A stretch of 64,000 nt of DNA. Source: Bolinopsis microptera (Eukaryota; Ctenophora; Tentaculata; Lobata; Bolinopsidae). Positions within the stretch are counted from its first letter, which is position 1. The number at the start of each line of letters is the position of its first letter. The stretch spans positions 8,347,411 to 8,411,410 of the forward strand of contig NC_087073.1 in assembly GCF_026151205.1 (NCBI RefSeq). Reading direction: 5' to 3'. The notes beneath the pieces are model-generated. The model was not told where the DNA came from and did not search any database. It saw only the letters and a list, made by a program, of their open reading frames with translations. Below, one piece after another: positions 1 to 10,324 of the stretch. Made by a program: the position numbers and the translations under genes.

Positions 1-1542
1 TGCACTTCAGCCACGAAACTATGTCACATTATTTACAGATAACGTTGCCAACAGGCAACGTTACGCCACTGCTCACTACATATTGGTACGTGTGTACCAC
101 GAAATAGCTAGCGCTTTGAATTCGATGATAAAGCAAGTAAAGATTAAACGTGAGTCGTAACCAAACCAATAAACAAACTTCTTGGCCTAAAAACACAGAT
201 ACACGCTGAAGTAAACAGCAAACAACGAATTCATGCACAGAACTCTATGAAGAATCATTGGCCGTTGTATACCACGTGATGAGAATATGTTCCACTGATT
301 GGTTCGTAATGGAGTTAATTCAATCGTAAGCTCGTGTACTGTGTACACAGCACACAACTAAAGATAAAAGATTTGAAATAACAATCAAGCAAACTAATTC
401 CTATTACAACACTAATTCTGTCGAATCAAGCGCTTTGTTCTATAAAACTGTGGCCTAAGTAAGGTGGCAGCTGCGTCGCAAGCATCTCTCAATTGGTCAA
501 CTTCGTATGTTTTAACTCCGCAAAATTGTAATACATTATAGTAAACACATTTTTAGTGCCTGAAAAAGTGAATAAATACTCACATCTTTTGAAGAAGGTA
601 TTAAAACAGATATGTTATCTGCTATCTGACAGCTTCACTTCATTTATGTAAGCGGGGTTCACAGTTCACAACACAAGCATAGATATTGAGGATAATGGTC
701 TTGCTGCACACAGTTTACTATAAGTGTTGGCTCTTTGCAGGAAGTGACCTGCTCAATGGGTGCCTCGTTATCGTCTTACCCTGTATCTCGGGGGGAGCCA
801 AGTGGATATTTGTAGATATTTGGATAATGTCATCCACTTTTTTCGTGAATTATCCATTACAGTAATCTACAAATATCTACATTTATCTACAAAAAATGTA
901 ATCTCAAATATGTGCCCAGAAATTCTACTGAATTTTTGGAGATAAATGTATGAATTTGTAGAATGTCATCCACTTTTTTCGTGGATTATCCATTCTACAT
1001 TAATCTACAAATATCTACAAATATCTACAAATATCCACTTGGCTCCCCCCCTATCTCGGTTCGTGTTTTACGGGTCGGATTGCTACCGATGTGATGATGA
1101 TCGCTCTAAATGAGCTAATCCTATAACACAATCCAGGTCATCCATAACTTTATCCCTATGATATCCAATAGAGTGAAGAGATTATTATGCTCATATATTA
1201 GCGCATAGTTCTACTAACAAATAAGACAACTTGATAGATCAATGTTTACTAATAAAACATACCAAATACAAAAGATATCTTGTTAAATTTACTGATGCAC
1301 TGCTTTTCAAAATCTCAGTATGAGTAACACTAATAATTACACATTCAAACACAGTATAAAGAGAAAGAAACACGAAGAATTAAGTATGAGTTGTGTCAGC
1401 AGTAAGATATTTTAGCTTAACTCAAAATGGGCCTTCATTTATGTATTATTGCGTGATTAGCATGCATTATTCTATCGTACTTGTATCTTATAACAATCAT
1501 GTCATAAATTTACCGCCAGAAGTCATAAACAATATTTAAAGA
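1..1542. other. Gene-free left edge, AT-rich
   Basis: I see no convincing coding exon here; the short open frames lack recognisable domains. The only structured item is the terminal-inverted-repeat element at 791-1051, listed separately. The stretch from about 1060 to 1542 lies downstream of the minus-strand receptor cyclase and probably includes its 3' untranslated region, but I could not pick a clear polyA signal. Confidence 0.5.
791..1051. mobile_element. 261-bp MITE with long terminal inverted repeats
   Basis: The left end reads GGGGGAGCCAAGTGG and continues into ATATTTGTAGATATTTG; the right end is its reverse complement, closing at about 1050. The inverted repeat is roughly 33 bp. The heptamer TATCTCG lies immediately outside both ends (784-790 and 1052-1058), a 7-8 bp target duplication. 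Inside, a block containing CATCCACTTTTTTCGT occurs twice about 135 bp apart, each followed by repeated ATCTACAAAT units, so the interior is itself a partial duplication. There is no coding capacity, so it is non-autonomous. The superfamily cannot be assigned from the ends alone. Confidence 0.8.
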
Positions 1543-4500
1543 TCAAACAAGCGAACCCTTCTTTTTACTATTGGCACGATTAAATGACTTCTCAGCCGCT
1601 GCCCTTGAAATCCCTGAAATAGAGCGGTACCGACTAGTCTTATTTTTGTCGCTACACTCTGATGACTCAGAGCGTTCCCTTCTATGAAAACTAGTGACTT
1701 CATTCCTGAGTTTAGAAAGTCCCTTTAGTAGCTTAGGATTACCAACGCTGACGTTAGAAATCCTGCGTTTAAATTCAGGTTTCCTGTATATCAGATCTTG
1801 AGGCATTCCTCGACGAACTCCTGCTTCACCCGTCAACCACCATGTCCGTCTTGTTTTAAATCCAGGAATATTGACTGATGGTTTCCGTTCCACAAACGAG
1901 AACTGGTTCTGAAAATTGTTTTCTAAGATATGCCTCATATCATTGCTCATATGAATTCTGTTAGCCTCTCCAGAAGATTCTAGATTGTTAGCATACCTTG
2001 GCTCCCTCCCGTATATACAATAGTGGTACATGTAGTTTCCAGCTACCCCCGCCACACAGCTCCCAGAGTGTATTCCGATCCTCATGTATACCGGCCGATT
2101 GTTCAGTCGTGGCACTGTTATATCTTTGGTTGTCGAGAGAACGTCCAGCGCAAAAGCAGCTATGCGTCTAGCATGAGCCGAACCGTTTATGTCAGGCACT
2201 GGTAGTCCACTAACAACAACATAAGCATCTCCAATGGTTTCTATTTTAACAACGTTATGCTTCCCGATAGCTTCGTCCATTATTGTGTAGAGGTTGTCCA
2301 GCATACCTACCACGTCCATTGGGCCACCGTCCTCCAAATTAGCAAGATCTGCAACAATGCTGGTGAAACCTTGTATGTCAGAGTAAAAGAAACTGCAGTT
2401 TGAAAACACTTGAGGGGATATTGGTCCACTTGACATCATCTTCTGCTCTGCTATTTCTCGGGGCAGTAAAGAATAGACTAACTCTTTTGTCTTTTCTTTT
2501 TCTTTTAGAAGATCCTTATTCTTATGATCGAATAGTTCCTTCAACTCTTTAGATTTTCTTTCAAGCGTCACCAACCATTGGTCCACGAGAGATCCTATGT
2601 TCTTTTGGGAGCCCGCCTCTAGTCTTTCTAGAATTTCCTGAACTGTGGGCCTGTCATCTGGTTTGTCTGAAGTACAGAGAAAGTAAAGCTGTTTCACGAA
2701 AATTAAACTTTCTACATCATCCTCCGAACCACTGGTTCTTCCTGATGAAAACGATTCTGTAAAACTTTCTGTTTTAGACATTTGTGACTCTGATTGATAT
2801 GACCAACTCCATCGTTTCATTTTCATTACAGATTCTTTATCGGACACAGAATTATTCTTTGAATTTATGAAAGACGTTCTCGAGCTGAAGAACATTTCTC
2901 CCAATGTTTCATCCTTCAACGGTTTTTCACCCTTCTTTATCAGTTCAATTTGGTCAAGGCGTATCTGGAGGTCGATATTTTTATCGAAGAATATTCCGAA
3001 TGGTGGCTGACCATTTATTAACTCTGCTAAAATTACCCCAAACGAGTAGATATCATTTTCTCGAAAACCTAGAATATCTGTAATTTCTCCACTCAAAAGC
3101 TGTGGAGACATCCATAGCTTATCATACACTTGTCGAGATTCATTCATTGCCTTCATTTCGACACCTCTATTAGTGTAAACTTCCCCTTCTTGAATGTGCC
3201 TCCAATAAAAACCTTTTAATTTCACATTCCAATTTGCATCTACCACGCAGTTGAGAGATGTCAAAGAACCATGGTAAGAGAAAGTACTGCCGTTGAGATA
3301 TGATAAGCCATTTAGAATATCTGCCGCAAACGATCTGATAAAAGAATCTGTTCGAACTCTTTTTTCGGTTCGAATTAGATGCTGCAAGGGACCTTTAGAG
3401 CAATCCTCTAGAACAATTGTCAAACCAGTGGTGTCAAAACAGCAGTGGAGAAGTTGCACAATGTTGTTATGATGAACCCTATTTAGTTCTCTTAATTGAG
3501 CGGCCGTCTTTTTGTCGTTGGGAGATACGATGATGTCCGTTTTGCTGACAAACACAGGTTTGAAATGAGCATCAGTGGATTCAGTGTTAGCCTCAACTAG
3601 TCTTTCTAGCTCCTCGGAAGTTATGAAAAACGATTGTCTGGGGACTCTACGTCTAGTAACGCATATTCTCAGGATCGTGATGCTCAAAATGCTAACGATA
3701 ACGGCACAGACACCCGAAATGAGGGTGATACGAATTTCTAAACATCCAAGATCGTGCCACGTGCACGGAGGCTTGTCAGGTACTCTAGGAGGAGCTCCCT
3801 GATCCTCTATTACTGATGCTGTGTAATAACCCGTCTCTCTCGTGGGAGACAGCCTTAACACAGCCGTCATCTCCTCGTCGGAGTCTTTTAATAGGAAGTA
3901 TGCCAACATTTCTGAGTATCGGGAGCCTTGGGAGTTGGTTATTATTTTGCCAGTTTTTCCTGAGATGATTCTCAAATTCTTGATCTCGTTTGAAATCTTC
4001 AGGCCATCAGCGGGATCCTTCGTTTTGTTCAAAGCGTGAGAGTAAACAAGAATTGTATCATACACATGCTGAGAAAGAAAAACATTTTCTATGCACTCTG
4101 GTTTCATGAGATTCTTTTCTATTTTCTTCATCAGCCTACAGAAGAAGTCGTCCTGTACAGAAAACTTAGGCAAATCTGGCACAATATAGATAACCGATCT
4201 GAATGCACGTTTTGCTTCTTCATCTTCCTCCTTTTGTTCCTCGGTACAGCATGAGCACAGCTGTCGTTTACGAGCACTCTGATCGCACCTCCAAGGCAGA
4301 ATCCGCTCGTTGCTAAAAACAAGCCCTATCTGAAAATTCACCGCCACAAATCTGTAGTTGGACCAATTGCACCAGTCCTCAGCGTTACAAATTCGGTAGA
4401 ATGTTAGCAGTATATCTCGTATAACATGAGGACTGGCAAATAGAGAGATTATCCGGTTATTTTCTAAAATATACGCCATCTCCACTTCGATTAAAGTGTT

Positions 4501-5226
4501 GTTATCTGATAATGAAAACGAACCGATTTTGTCATAGCCCATCTCAGATCTGAGTGTGCGCGTGAGATTAGCCCATTTTGCTGTGCATGCAGTATTATCT
4601 TCTCTTTGGACTAAGGTCACGATATCTTTCCATCCAAAGTATTGGTACACCCCCGCATGATAATAGGCCTGAATTTCTGTAGATTCGTACAGTCTTGTAA
4701 AAGTAGGGTATTTAGTCACATTATTGAGATCATCCTGGAAGCTAGCAACACTTATAACGGGCATGTTCTCGGCTGTTGCAAAGCTTGCCACACTCGCTCC
4801 ACTTCTCCTGTCCCCACAGGCTGGTCCAATCAGAACATCCGCTCCGTGATCCACTCGCAGAGTGTAAGCATACCCTAGCGTGTCAAAAGTGCGACCACAG
4901 GAGCGGTAATCAGGAGCTATCACAAGTTCTAACTCATACTCCGGGACCAGGTCGGGGTTTGAGTTTATGTCTTCAACTGCCATCTCAGCAGCCGTTCCTT
5001 GATTGAATAGATCTATGTAGGTACATACAGCCCTCTCCTGTGGAAACAAGAGTCCTACTTTTATCTTTTTCTTCTCAGTTTTCAGTGTCTGAGGATGTGC
5101 AAATTTGGTGCTATTGTTAGTGCAGCTGTACAACTGTTTGTCAATTCCGGGAAGATCCCAAGGACAGTAAGGGTCCCAGGTTCCCTCCGATATGACTGAG
5201 GATATCAGGAGAATTAGGAAGATCAT
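1543..5226 (-). CDS. Receptor-type guanylyl cyclase (possible pseudo-cyclase), paralogue 1
   Basis: A single uninterrupted frame of 1227 residues, starting at the ATG at 5224-5226; this start aligns with that of the neighbouring paralogue and gives a short hydrophobic signal peptide. Order: Cys-bearing ANF-receptor-like ectodomain (about 40-450), one transmembrane helix (about 499-522), a protein-kinase-like domain without catalytic motifs (HGSLTSLNC for HRD, KGF for DFG) and with a Ser-rich insert (about 780-836), a Lys/Glu-rich coiled linker with LLPREIAEQK, the cyclase domain (about 940-1125) and a basic Ser-rich tail. Metal-binding Asp residues (YSDIQGF, IGDAY) and the guanine-selecting Glu (KIETIGD) and Cys (YHYCIYG) are present. 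The normal G-D-T-V-N-x-A-S-R segment instead reads GREPRYANN, so the transition-state Asn and Arg are replaced. Family membership is clear; whether it makes cGMP is doubtful. A large single-exon structure is unusual for rGC genes. Confidence 0.92.
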   Translation of the reverse strand: MIFLILLISSVISEGTWDPYCPWDLPGIDKQLYSCTNNSTKFAHPQTLKTEKKKIKVGLLFPQERAVCTYIDLFNQGTAAEMAVEDINSNPDLVPEYELELVIAPDYRSCGRTFDTLGYAYTLRVDHGADVLIGPACGDRRSGASVASFATAENMPVISVASFQDDLNNVTKYPTFTRLYESTEIQAYYHAGVYQYFGWKDIVTLVQREDNTACTAKWANLTRTLRSEMGYDKIGSFSLSDNNTLIEVEMAYILENNRIISLFASPHVIRDILLTFYRICNAEDWCNWSNYRFVAVNFQIGLVFSNERILPWRCDQSARKRQLCSCCTEEQKEEDEEAKRAFRSVIYIVPDLPKFSVQDDFFCRLMKKIEKNLMKPECIENVFLSQHVYDTILVYSHALNKTKDPADGLKISNEIKNLRIISGKTGKIITNSQGSRYSEMLAYFLLKDSDEEMTAVLRLSPTRETGYYTASVIEDQGAPPRVPDKPPCTWHDLGCLEIRITLISGVCAVIVSILSITILRICVTRRRVPRQSFFITSEELERLVEANTESTDAHFKPVFVSKTDIIVSPNDKKTAAQLRELNRVHHNNIVQLLHCCFDTTGLTIVLEDCSKGPLQHLIRTEKRVRTDSFIRSFAADILNGLSYLNGSTFSYHGSLTSLNCVVDANWNVKLKGFYWRHIQEGEVYTNRGVEMKAMNESRQVYDKLWMSPQLLSGEITDILGFRENDIYSFGVILAELINGQPPFGIFFDKNIDLQIRLDQIELIKKGEKPLKDETLGEMFFSSRTSFINSKNNSVSDKESVMKMKRWSWSYQSESQMSKTESFTESFSSGRTSGSEDDVESLIFVKQLYFLCTSDKPDDRPTVQEILERLEAGSQKNIGSLVDQWLVTLERKSKELKELFDHKNKDLLKEKEKTKELVYSLLPREIAEQKMMSSGPISPQVFSNCSFFYSDIQGFTSIVADLANLEDGGPMDVVGMLDNLYTIMDEAIGKHNVVKIETIGDAYVVVSGLPVPDINGSAHARRIAAFALDVLSTTKDITVPRLNNRPVYMRIGIHSGSCVAGVAGNYMYHYCIYGREPRYANNLESSGEANRIHMSNDMRHILENNFQNQFSFVERKPSVNIPGFKTRRTWWLTGEAGVRRGMPQDLIYRKPEFKRRISNVSVGNPKLLKGLSKLRNEVTSFHRRERSESSECSDKNKTSRYRSISGISRAAAEKSFNRANSKKKGSLV

Positions 5227-5898
5227 ACAAGAGCAGTTAGACGCAACATCACAAAAGTAAAACAACAACGATACTATCTAACCAAAACTGTTCCCCAGTT
5301 CTATTTGAAATTTGACTCCTGGTTCCCAAAGTCTAACAACAGGGACCCAACAGATAACCTGAATTTAAAAGCCGTGTTCTCGAGCTCTAATCATCCAGCA
5401 GGTACCACACAATCATCGGAACATCCCCCTAAATTCCGCTGTTGGTGGTAAAATTCCCAAAATTGGAACCGTGCTGTCAGGGCGTTTAATTTCAGATTCA
5501 ATTCATTCTTTTATAAACAGATTAAGAGTCGTTTTAGCTTGAAAGGTATTTTACGATATCGAGATATTGTTATGAAACTTTCTTTGGTCCCGCTCGACAT
5601 TTCATTAAGTTGAATAAAGCGCATTAGTTGTATGGGGAGAAAAATGTAAACAAATTTACTGTACAATAAATTCACAATACGATAAACAGAATGCTTGGAT
5701 ATCAAATTAGTATAAGCTTATAATATTCGAAAGTTTGATTTGCACAAAATGGTCTAAAATGTCAACTTCATTTACACAAATTCCATAATTTAAATAGAAG
5801 GGTCAGGTTTCGGTAAGAACTTGGAGCACAACATTAGCTTTCTAAATTTCGATATGTAGCCAATTGCATCGTTTTAGTAATCACTCTTCTTTTTACTA
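5227..5898. other. Spacer between the two receptor cyclase genes
   Basis: About 670 bases of AT-rich DNA holding the promoter side of paralogue 1 and the 3' side of paralogue 2. No TATA motif stands out at a sensible distance on the minus strand, and I see no further gene. Confidence 0.5.
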
Positions 5899-8800
5899 TT
5901 ATCTTGATAGTTGATTCGTCTTGTTTCCAACTTTAAGCTTGAGGACTTCTGAAATAGATCCTGATCGATCTTTCTTTGCCTTGCTTCCAACTGTCAAGAT
6001 ATCTGAAATAGATCCTGATCGATCTTTCTTTGCCTTGCTTCCAACTGTCAAGATATCTGAAATAGATCCAGATCGATCTTTCTTGAACTTCTTAGCACTC
6101 TTATCCGAACATTCTGAATGTGTCCTCATATGGGCGTTGGTTGCGTCATTCCTTAGTTTAGCAACTCCTTTAATAAGTAACTTAGGATTGGCGGTGCTAG
6201 AAATCTTGCGCTTGAATTCTAATTTCTTGTAAATATCCTCTTTGGGCATGTCACGCGGCACTCCCGACTCGCCCGTCAACCACCAGGTGCGATTACTTTT
6301 TGATTTAAATCCAGAAATATGACACGACGGTTTGCGTTCAACAATCGAGAATTGGTGCTGAAAGTTCTTCTCTAAAATTTTTCTCATATCGTCGCTCATG
6401 TGAATTCTGTTAGCCTCTCCAGAAGATTCTAGATTGTTAGCGTACCTTGGCTCCTTCCCGTAAATACAATAGTGGTACATGTAGTTTCCAGCCACTCCCG
6501 CCACACAGCTCCCAGAGTGTATTCCGATCCTCATGTATACCGGCCGATTGTTCAGTCGTGGCACTGTTATATCTTTGGTTGTCGAAAGAACGTCTAGAGC
6601 AAAAGCTGCTATGTGTCTAGCATGAGCCGAACCGTTTATGTCAGGCACTGGTAGTCCACTAACAACAACATAAGCATCTCCGATGGTTTCTATTTTAACA
6701 ACGTTATGCTTCCGATAGCTTTATCCATTATTGTGTAGAGGTTGTCTAGCATACCTACAACGTCCATAGGGCCTCCGTCTTCCAAATTGGTGAGGTCTGC
6801 AACAATGCTGGTGAAACCTTTTATGTCTGAGTAGAAAAAACTGCAGTTTGAAAACTCCTGAGGGGGTATTGCAGCATCACATCTCATTTTCTGCTCAGCT
6901 ATTTCTCGGGGCAATAAAGAATAAACAAGTTCTTTCGTCTTTTCCTTTTCCTTAAACAAGTCCTTATTCTTTAGATCAAATTTGTCCTTCAACTCCTTAG
7001 ATTTCTTTTCTAGTGTTACCAACCATTGGTCTACGAGAGAACCAATGTTGCTTTGAGATCCCGTCTCCAGTCTCTCTAGGATTTCTGGAACTGTAGGTCT
7101 ATCTTCTGGCTCATCTTCTATACAAAGCAGACAGAACTGCTTGACCATTGTGAGGTCATCCTCAAGATCATCTTCATCTAGATAGTCACTACTTACGTAC
7201 GACAAAGTGGATTCTGATGACACCCTCGATGAAGGCCGCGAGGATCTGAGTGATTGATATGTCCTGCTCGACCCTCTTGATGACACTATGCTTCCACCAT
7301 CAGGAACTAAAGAACTTTTTGAAGAAATGGATGATTTGTAGGAGGGAAGGAGTGACTTCGGTTTCAGAAATTCGTCAGATAACGGCTTTTCTCCGCTCTT
7401 GATTAATTCGATTTGATCGTGGAGTATCTTGACGTCGATTCTTTCATCAAAGAAGATGCCAAAAGGTGGCTCACTATTAACCAACTCTGCTAAGATGACG
7501 CCGAATGAGTAGATGTCGTTTTCTTGAAAACCACTTATATCTGTTATCTCTCCTTTATGAAATTGTGGAGACATCCAGAGTCCATCATAGACTTGTCTAG
7601 TAGTATTCATAGCCTTCATTTCCATTTCAGGATTACTGTATATCTCTCCATTTTGAATCTGTCTCAAATAAAAGCCTTTCAACTTTACATTCCAATTTGC
7701 ATCTACCATGCAGTTGAGAGATGTCAAAGAACCATGGTAAGAGAAAGTACTGCCATTGAGATATGATAAGCCACTTAGAATATCAGCCGCAAACGATCTG
7801 ATAAAAGAAGCCGTTTTAACTCGCTGTTCGGTTCGTATTAGATACTGCAAGGGACCTTTGGGACAATCCTCCAGGACCATCGTCATACCAGTAGTATCCA
7901 AACAGCAGTGGAGAAGCTGCACAATATTGTTGTGATGAACCTGGTTCAACCCCCTCAACAAGGCAGCTGTAGATTTGTCTGTTGCAGACACTTTGATGTC
8001 TGTTCTTTGAACAGAAACAGGTCGAAAGTGTTTGTCGGTAGCGTTGGTGTTGGCCTCTATGAATCCCTCAAGCTGCTCTGCTGTTATAAAGAACGATTGC
8101 TGGACACTTTTACGTTGAGTTATCCATATCCGGAAGATGGTTCCTCCTACAATGCTGATAATAAGCACGAAAACACCAGCTATCAGCGTGCTGAGGGGTC
8201 CTTCACAAGTGAAATCGTGCCATTTACAAGGAGGTTTATCCGGTACCCTTCTTGGAGGTCTCTGATTATCAACAACAAACGCTGTGTACAAACCAGTCTC
8301 TCTTGTGGGCGTGAGTTTCAGAGTCGCCGTCATTTCTTGATCAGAATCTTTTTGGAAGAAATAAGCAAGCATTTCCGAGTACCTGGATCCTTGGCTGTTG
8401 GTTATGATCCTCCCAGATTTCCCTTCGATATTAGTCAAGCGCTTGAACTCCTCTGATATTTTCTTACCATCCTTGGGATCGTTTGTAATATTGAGAGCGT
8501 ACGCGTAAACAAGCACAGTGTCGTACAGGTGCTGAATAAGGAACACTTGTTCTATACATCTGGCTTTCCTCTTTTCCGGCTTTATGTAGGGTGAATCTTT
8601 TAATTTCTTCATGAGCTTGCAGAACAAATCGTCTTGTTGAGAGAACTTTGGTACATTGGAAACTATGTAGATAACAGATTTAAAGGCAAGTCTGGCCTCG
8701 TCATCATCTCCTCTCTGTTCCTCGGTACAGCATGAACACAATTGTGGAAATTTACGAAGGCTCTGATCGCACCTCCAAGGCAGAATCTGCTCGTTGCTCA

Positions 8801-9719
8801 CAACGAAGCCTATCTGAAAGTTAACAGCTATAAATCTATAGTTTGACCAACTGCACCAGGATTTAGTAATGCACATACGGTAGAATTCAAGCACAGTATT
8901 TCTCACAACGCTAGGACTGCCGAAAATAGATACTATCCGGTTTTCTTCTAAGATGGTCGTTATATTTTTTGAACTTAAGGTGTTGTTCGGCAACAAGGAG
9001 AATGATTTGATTTTCTTGTATCCCATCTCTAGTTTGAGAGTCCGCGTTAGATTCGCCCATTTTGCTGTGCATTTAGGATTATCCTCCTTTTGAACTATTG
9101 TAACGATTTCTTTCCATCCAAAGTATTGGTACACCCCCGCATGATAATAGGCCTGAATTTCTGTAGATTCGTATAGTCTTGTGAAAGTAGGATATTTTTC
9201 CACGTCGTTTAGATCGTCCTGGAAGCTAGCAACACTTATAACCGGCACGTTCTCAGCAGCAGCAAAACTAGCCACACTAGAACCACTGTTACCGTCCCCA
9301 CAAGCTGGCCCTATCAGAACATCCGCTCCAGCTTTAACTCGCAGAGTGTACGCATACCCTAACGTGTCAAACGATCGGCCACAAGATCGATAATCTGAAG
9401 CGTTTACTAGTTCCAACTCGTACCCCGGCAGAAGATCCGGATTTGAGTTTATGTCTTCAACTGCTATTTCTGCGGCTATACCTTGATTGAATAGGTCTAT
9501 GTAGGTACAATCTGCAGGTATCTGCGGCAGTAGAAGTCCCACTTTTATCTTTGCTCTGTTGGCGGTTAATAGCTTAGTGTATAACGATTTTGTACTATTG
9601 TTAGAGCAGCTGTACAATTGTTTATCAATCTTACTGTCCAAAGTATCCCAAGGACAGTAAGGGTTCCAGGTTCCTTCTGATACAGCGAGAGTAGAAATAA
9701 TGAGAAGTAGAAGGATCAT
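5899..9719 (-). pseudogene. Receptor-type guanylyl cyclase paralogue 2, frameshifted in the cyclase domain
   Basis: Same architecture and orientation as the gene downstream of it: ATG at 9717-9719, signal peptide, ANF-receptor-like ectodomain, transmembrane helix, kinase-like domain with Ser-rich insert, coiled linker and cyclase domain. The frame runs 1009 codons, then leaves the family alignment at about 6711-6715, where one C of a CCC run present in paralogue 1 is missing; translation would stop at 6690. The remainder of the cyclase domain and the tail are intact in the shifted frame (6710 down to 5899), including the same GKEPRYANN substitution of the catalytic Asn/Arg segment. The tail carries an 18-residue tandem repeat (KKDRSGSISDILTVGSKA). 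Because everything else is intact, the break is either very recent, a null allele, or a sequencing or assembly error. The truncated product would still keep the ectodomain, membrane helix and kinase-like domain. Confidence 0.8.
5950..6093 (-). repeat. 54-bp in-frame tandem repeat in the rGC-2 tail
   Basis: Two complete and one diverged copy of a 54-bp unit, each encoding 18 residues with the core DRSGSIS. The basic-Ser context (KKDRSGSIS) resembles basophilic kinase sites. Paralogue 1 has a related single RYRSISGIS motif, so the expansion is specific to paralogue 2. Confidence 0.85.
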
Positions 9720-10324
9720 TGTATCTGTCGTATATCTAGCTCCATTATCTTCTGTCTGGATTTGAAATTAACATGATTAAGTTGTACTGTTGCAATAAGA
9801 TTAATTAAATTTGGAATTATAAAACAACTTGAAGTTAAGAGAAATGGAAAATAAATCGACAGTTTTAAAAAAACTTTACGATGGACAAGCAGACCGAATG
9901 AGCTTTCAAATTTGCAGGTATGCTCTAAAACAAAGCGAAATTCAAAATCATATCGTATTAAATCAGAAAGCAGTAAACCTAAACCATCTAAGAAATTTGA
10001 CACCAAGGTATGGAAGTGTAAACTGTAAACCTTAAAGCTCGGAGGGTGGCAGATTATAATCTCGATATAAATGATGCTTCAGATGCACTCTAATTTTAAT
10101 CTCGAGATTGTATGTGACTGCTACAATAGCGGATTAAATCAACATATTGTCAATGTCCGTGTCCTGACAGCTGAACGTATAATAATTATGTCCATTAACA
10201 GGTTCGAGTGGCCCGGGATATTTAACCTCGCATTATCAGGTCCTAGTTCATAAACCAGATTAGTCAACCAATTTTCACCATTTTATCTTGCCCCAAATAA
10301 TCGAATGAACATGAAATCTGATAG
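9720..10324. other. Divergent intergenic region between rGC-2 and the WD40 gene
   Basis: About 600 bases separating a minus-strand start at 9719 from a plus-strand gene. It must hold the rGC-2 promoter and either the promoter or a missing 5' exon of the WD40 gene. I found no WD-repeat-like exon in it. Confidence 0.45.

Noticed and set aside
4131-4322. Short frames overlapping the receptor cyclases on either strand
   Set aside because: They are shadows of the long coding frames and have no features of their own.
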